Assembly: GCF_900289175.1 (NCBI RefSeq)
Contig: NZ_LT985747.1
Span: 298,506-362,505 of the forward strand
Direction of reading: 5' to 3'
Length of the DNA stretch: 64,000 bases
Source: Paenibacillus faecalis
GTDB taxonomy: Bacteria > Bacillota > Bacilli > Paenibacillales > Paenibacillaceae
The stretch's first letter is position 1. Every line of letters starts with the position of its first letter. A model generated the notes under the pieces. That model was not told the DNA's origin. It ran no database searches and was given only the letters and a program-made list of their open reading frames with translations. The position numbers and the translations under genes were made by a program. Below, in pieces: positions 63,195-64,000 of this stretch.

Positions 63195-64000
63195 TTAATC
63201 TTCGTTCTCATCCTGCTCTTCAACCATTTCCATGTGATCACATGCTGTGCATTGCAACTTGATGCCCCGCTTGCTCTTCTTTTCGACCATCAAGCTGCTG
63301 CAATTTGGACATGGCTTAAGTGACGGCTTATCCCATGATACAAAATCACATTCCGGATAACGATCACATCCATAAAAGACACGCCCCTTCTTGCTGCGTC
63401 TTTCAACCACATGTCCCTCTTTACATTTCGGGCAGGCTACACCGATATCTTTCACAATCGGTTTTGTATTTCTGCAGTCGGGAAATCCCGAGCAAGCTAG
63501 AAATTTCCCGAATCTACCGAGTTTATATACGAGCGGTTTACCGCATTTTTCGCATATTTCGTCTGAGACCTCATCCTCGATCTCAATTTCTTTCATCTCT
63601 TCTTCGGCAACTTCCAGTCTCTTCTCGAAGGATTCATAGAACTCGGCCAGTACCTTCACCCAATCCTCAGAACCCTCCTCCACATGGTCAAGATCTTCTT
63701 CCATATTCGCTGTAAACTCAACATTCAAAATTTCCGGAAAAAACTGTTCCATCTGTTCGATCACAAGTTCGCCAAGCTCTGTAGGTACGAACTTTTTTTC
63801 CTCGATTGCAACATAACCGCGTTTTTGGATCGTTTCCAGTGTTGGGGCATACGTACTAGGACGGCCTATACCTAACTCCTCCAAAGTTCGGACAAGACGC
63901 GCTTCTGTATATCGCGGCGGCGGCTGAGTGAAATGCTGCTTCGGCTCAATATCCTGCTTAGTCAGAACATCACCTTTATGAAGCTCTGGCAGAAACTTTT
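63195..64000 (-). CDS. topA: DNA topoisomerase I, C-terminal part only (cut by window edge)
   Basis: The last 268 codons; the reading frame runs unbroken to the window edge ([13 protein letters not shown] then [19 protein letters not shown] is the usual core region before the catalytic domain ends). Three four-cysteine zinc-ribbon units follow: CEKC...CSGFPDC, CPKC...CDRYPEC, CPNC...CTAC. Relaxes negative supercoils. First gene in reading direction; its start is outside the window. Confidence 0.96.
   Translation of the reverse strand, partial: KFLPELHKGDVLTKQDIEPKQHFTQPPPRYTEARLVRTLEELGIGRPSTYAPTLETIQKRGYVAIEEKKFVPTELGELVIEQMEQFFPEILNVEFTANMEEDLDHVEEGSEDWVKVLAEFYESFEKRLEVAEEEMKEIEIEDEVSDEICEKCGKPLVYKLGRFGKFLACSGFPDCRNTKPIVKDIGVACPKCKEGHVVERRSKKGRVFYGCDRYPECDFVSWDKPSLKPCPNCSSLMVEKKSKRGIKLQCTACDHMEMVEEQDENED

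Noticed and set aside
63195-63884. A short independent zinc-ribbon protein starting near 63884
   Set aside because: The frame continues without a stop to the window edge and the upstream residues match the topoisomerase I core, so it is the tail of topA.

Overview
The window is a 64 kb piece of a low-to-medium GC Firmicute chromosome, most likely a member of the Paenibacillaceae. The evidence is the Bacillus-type order of both large gene blocks, the strong AGGAGG-type ribosome binding sites, the flagellar gene set (fliY, flbD/swrD, swrB, cheC/cheD) and the archaeal/eukaryal-type ProRS sitting inside a Bacillus-type locus. Every real gene I can support lies on the minus strand, so the window reads from 64000 down to 1. 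The long open frames on the plus strand are shadows of real genes.

Region A (64000-59821): the 3' part of topA, then trmFO, hslV and hslU, closely packed and closed by a strong terminator. The xerC (codV) and codY genes that B. subtilis carries here are absent.

Region B (59424-27858): a near-complete fla/che operon: flgB, flgC, fliE-F-G-H-I-J, a ylxF-like gene, fliK, flgD, a small flagellar-operon gene, the hook gene, flbD, fliL, fliM, fliY, cheY, fliO-P-Q-R, flhB, flhA, flhF, flhG, cheB, cheA, cheW, cheC, cheD, a small membrane protein, sigD, a FapA/DUF342 gene, a small hydrophilic protein, a swrB-like gene and a short MltG-like lipid-anchored or membrane-anchored protein. Many genes overlap by 4-14 bases, which fits a single long transcript that ends by making its own sigma factor for late flagellar genes.

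Region C (27853-26408): a complete 1446-bp IS3-family (IS150-like) element with imperfect terminal inverted repeats, a 4-bp AACC target duplication, orfA/orfB and an in-frame A-AAA-AAG slippery heptamer. It has landed in the loop-side arm of the intrinsic terminator that closed the fla/che operon, and it brings its own terminator at its upstream end with the orfA ribosome binding site buried in the hairpin. This is the most interesting structure in the window.

Region D (26282-1): a housekeeping block in B. subtilis order: rpsB, tsf, pyrH, frr, uppS, cdsA, dxr, rseP, proS, polC, rimP, nusA, ylxR (rnpM), ylxQ, infB, rbfA, nrnA, truB, ribF, rpsO, pnp, ylxY and the start of an M16 peptidase (mlpA). 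It makes ribosomal proteins and translation factors, recycles ribosomes, processes and degrades RNA, and starts envelope lipid and isoprenoid synthesis. Compared with B. subtilis, ylxP is missing between infB and rbfA, and nrnA sits between rbfA and truB. Intrinsic terminators or hairpins separate several sub-blocks (after rpsB, tsf, rseP, polC, rpsO and pnp). I found no tRNA, rRNA, CRISPR array, prophage or clearly new multi-gene system.
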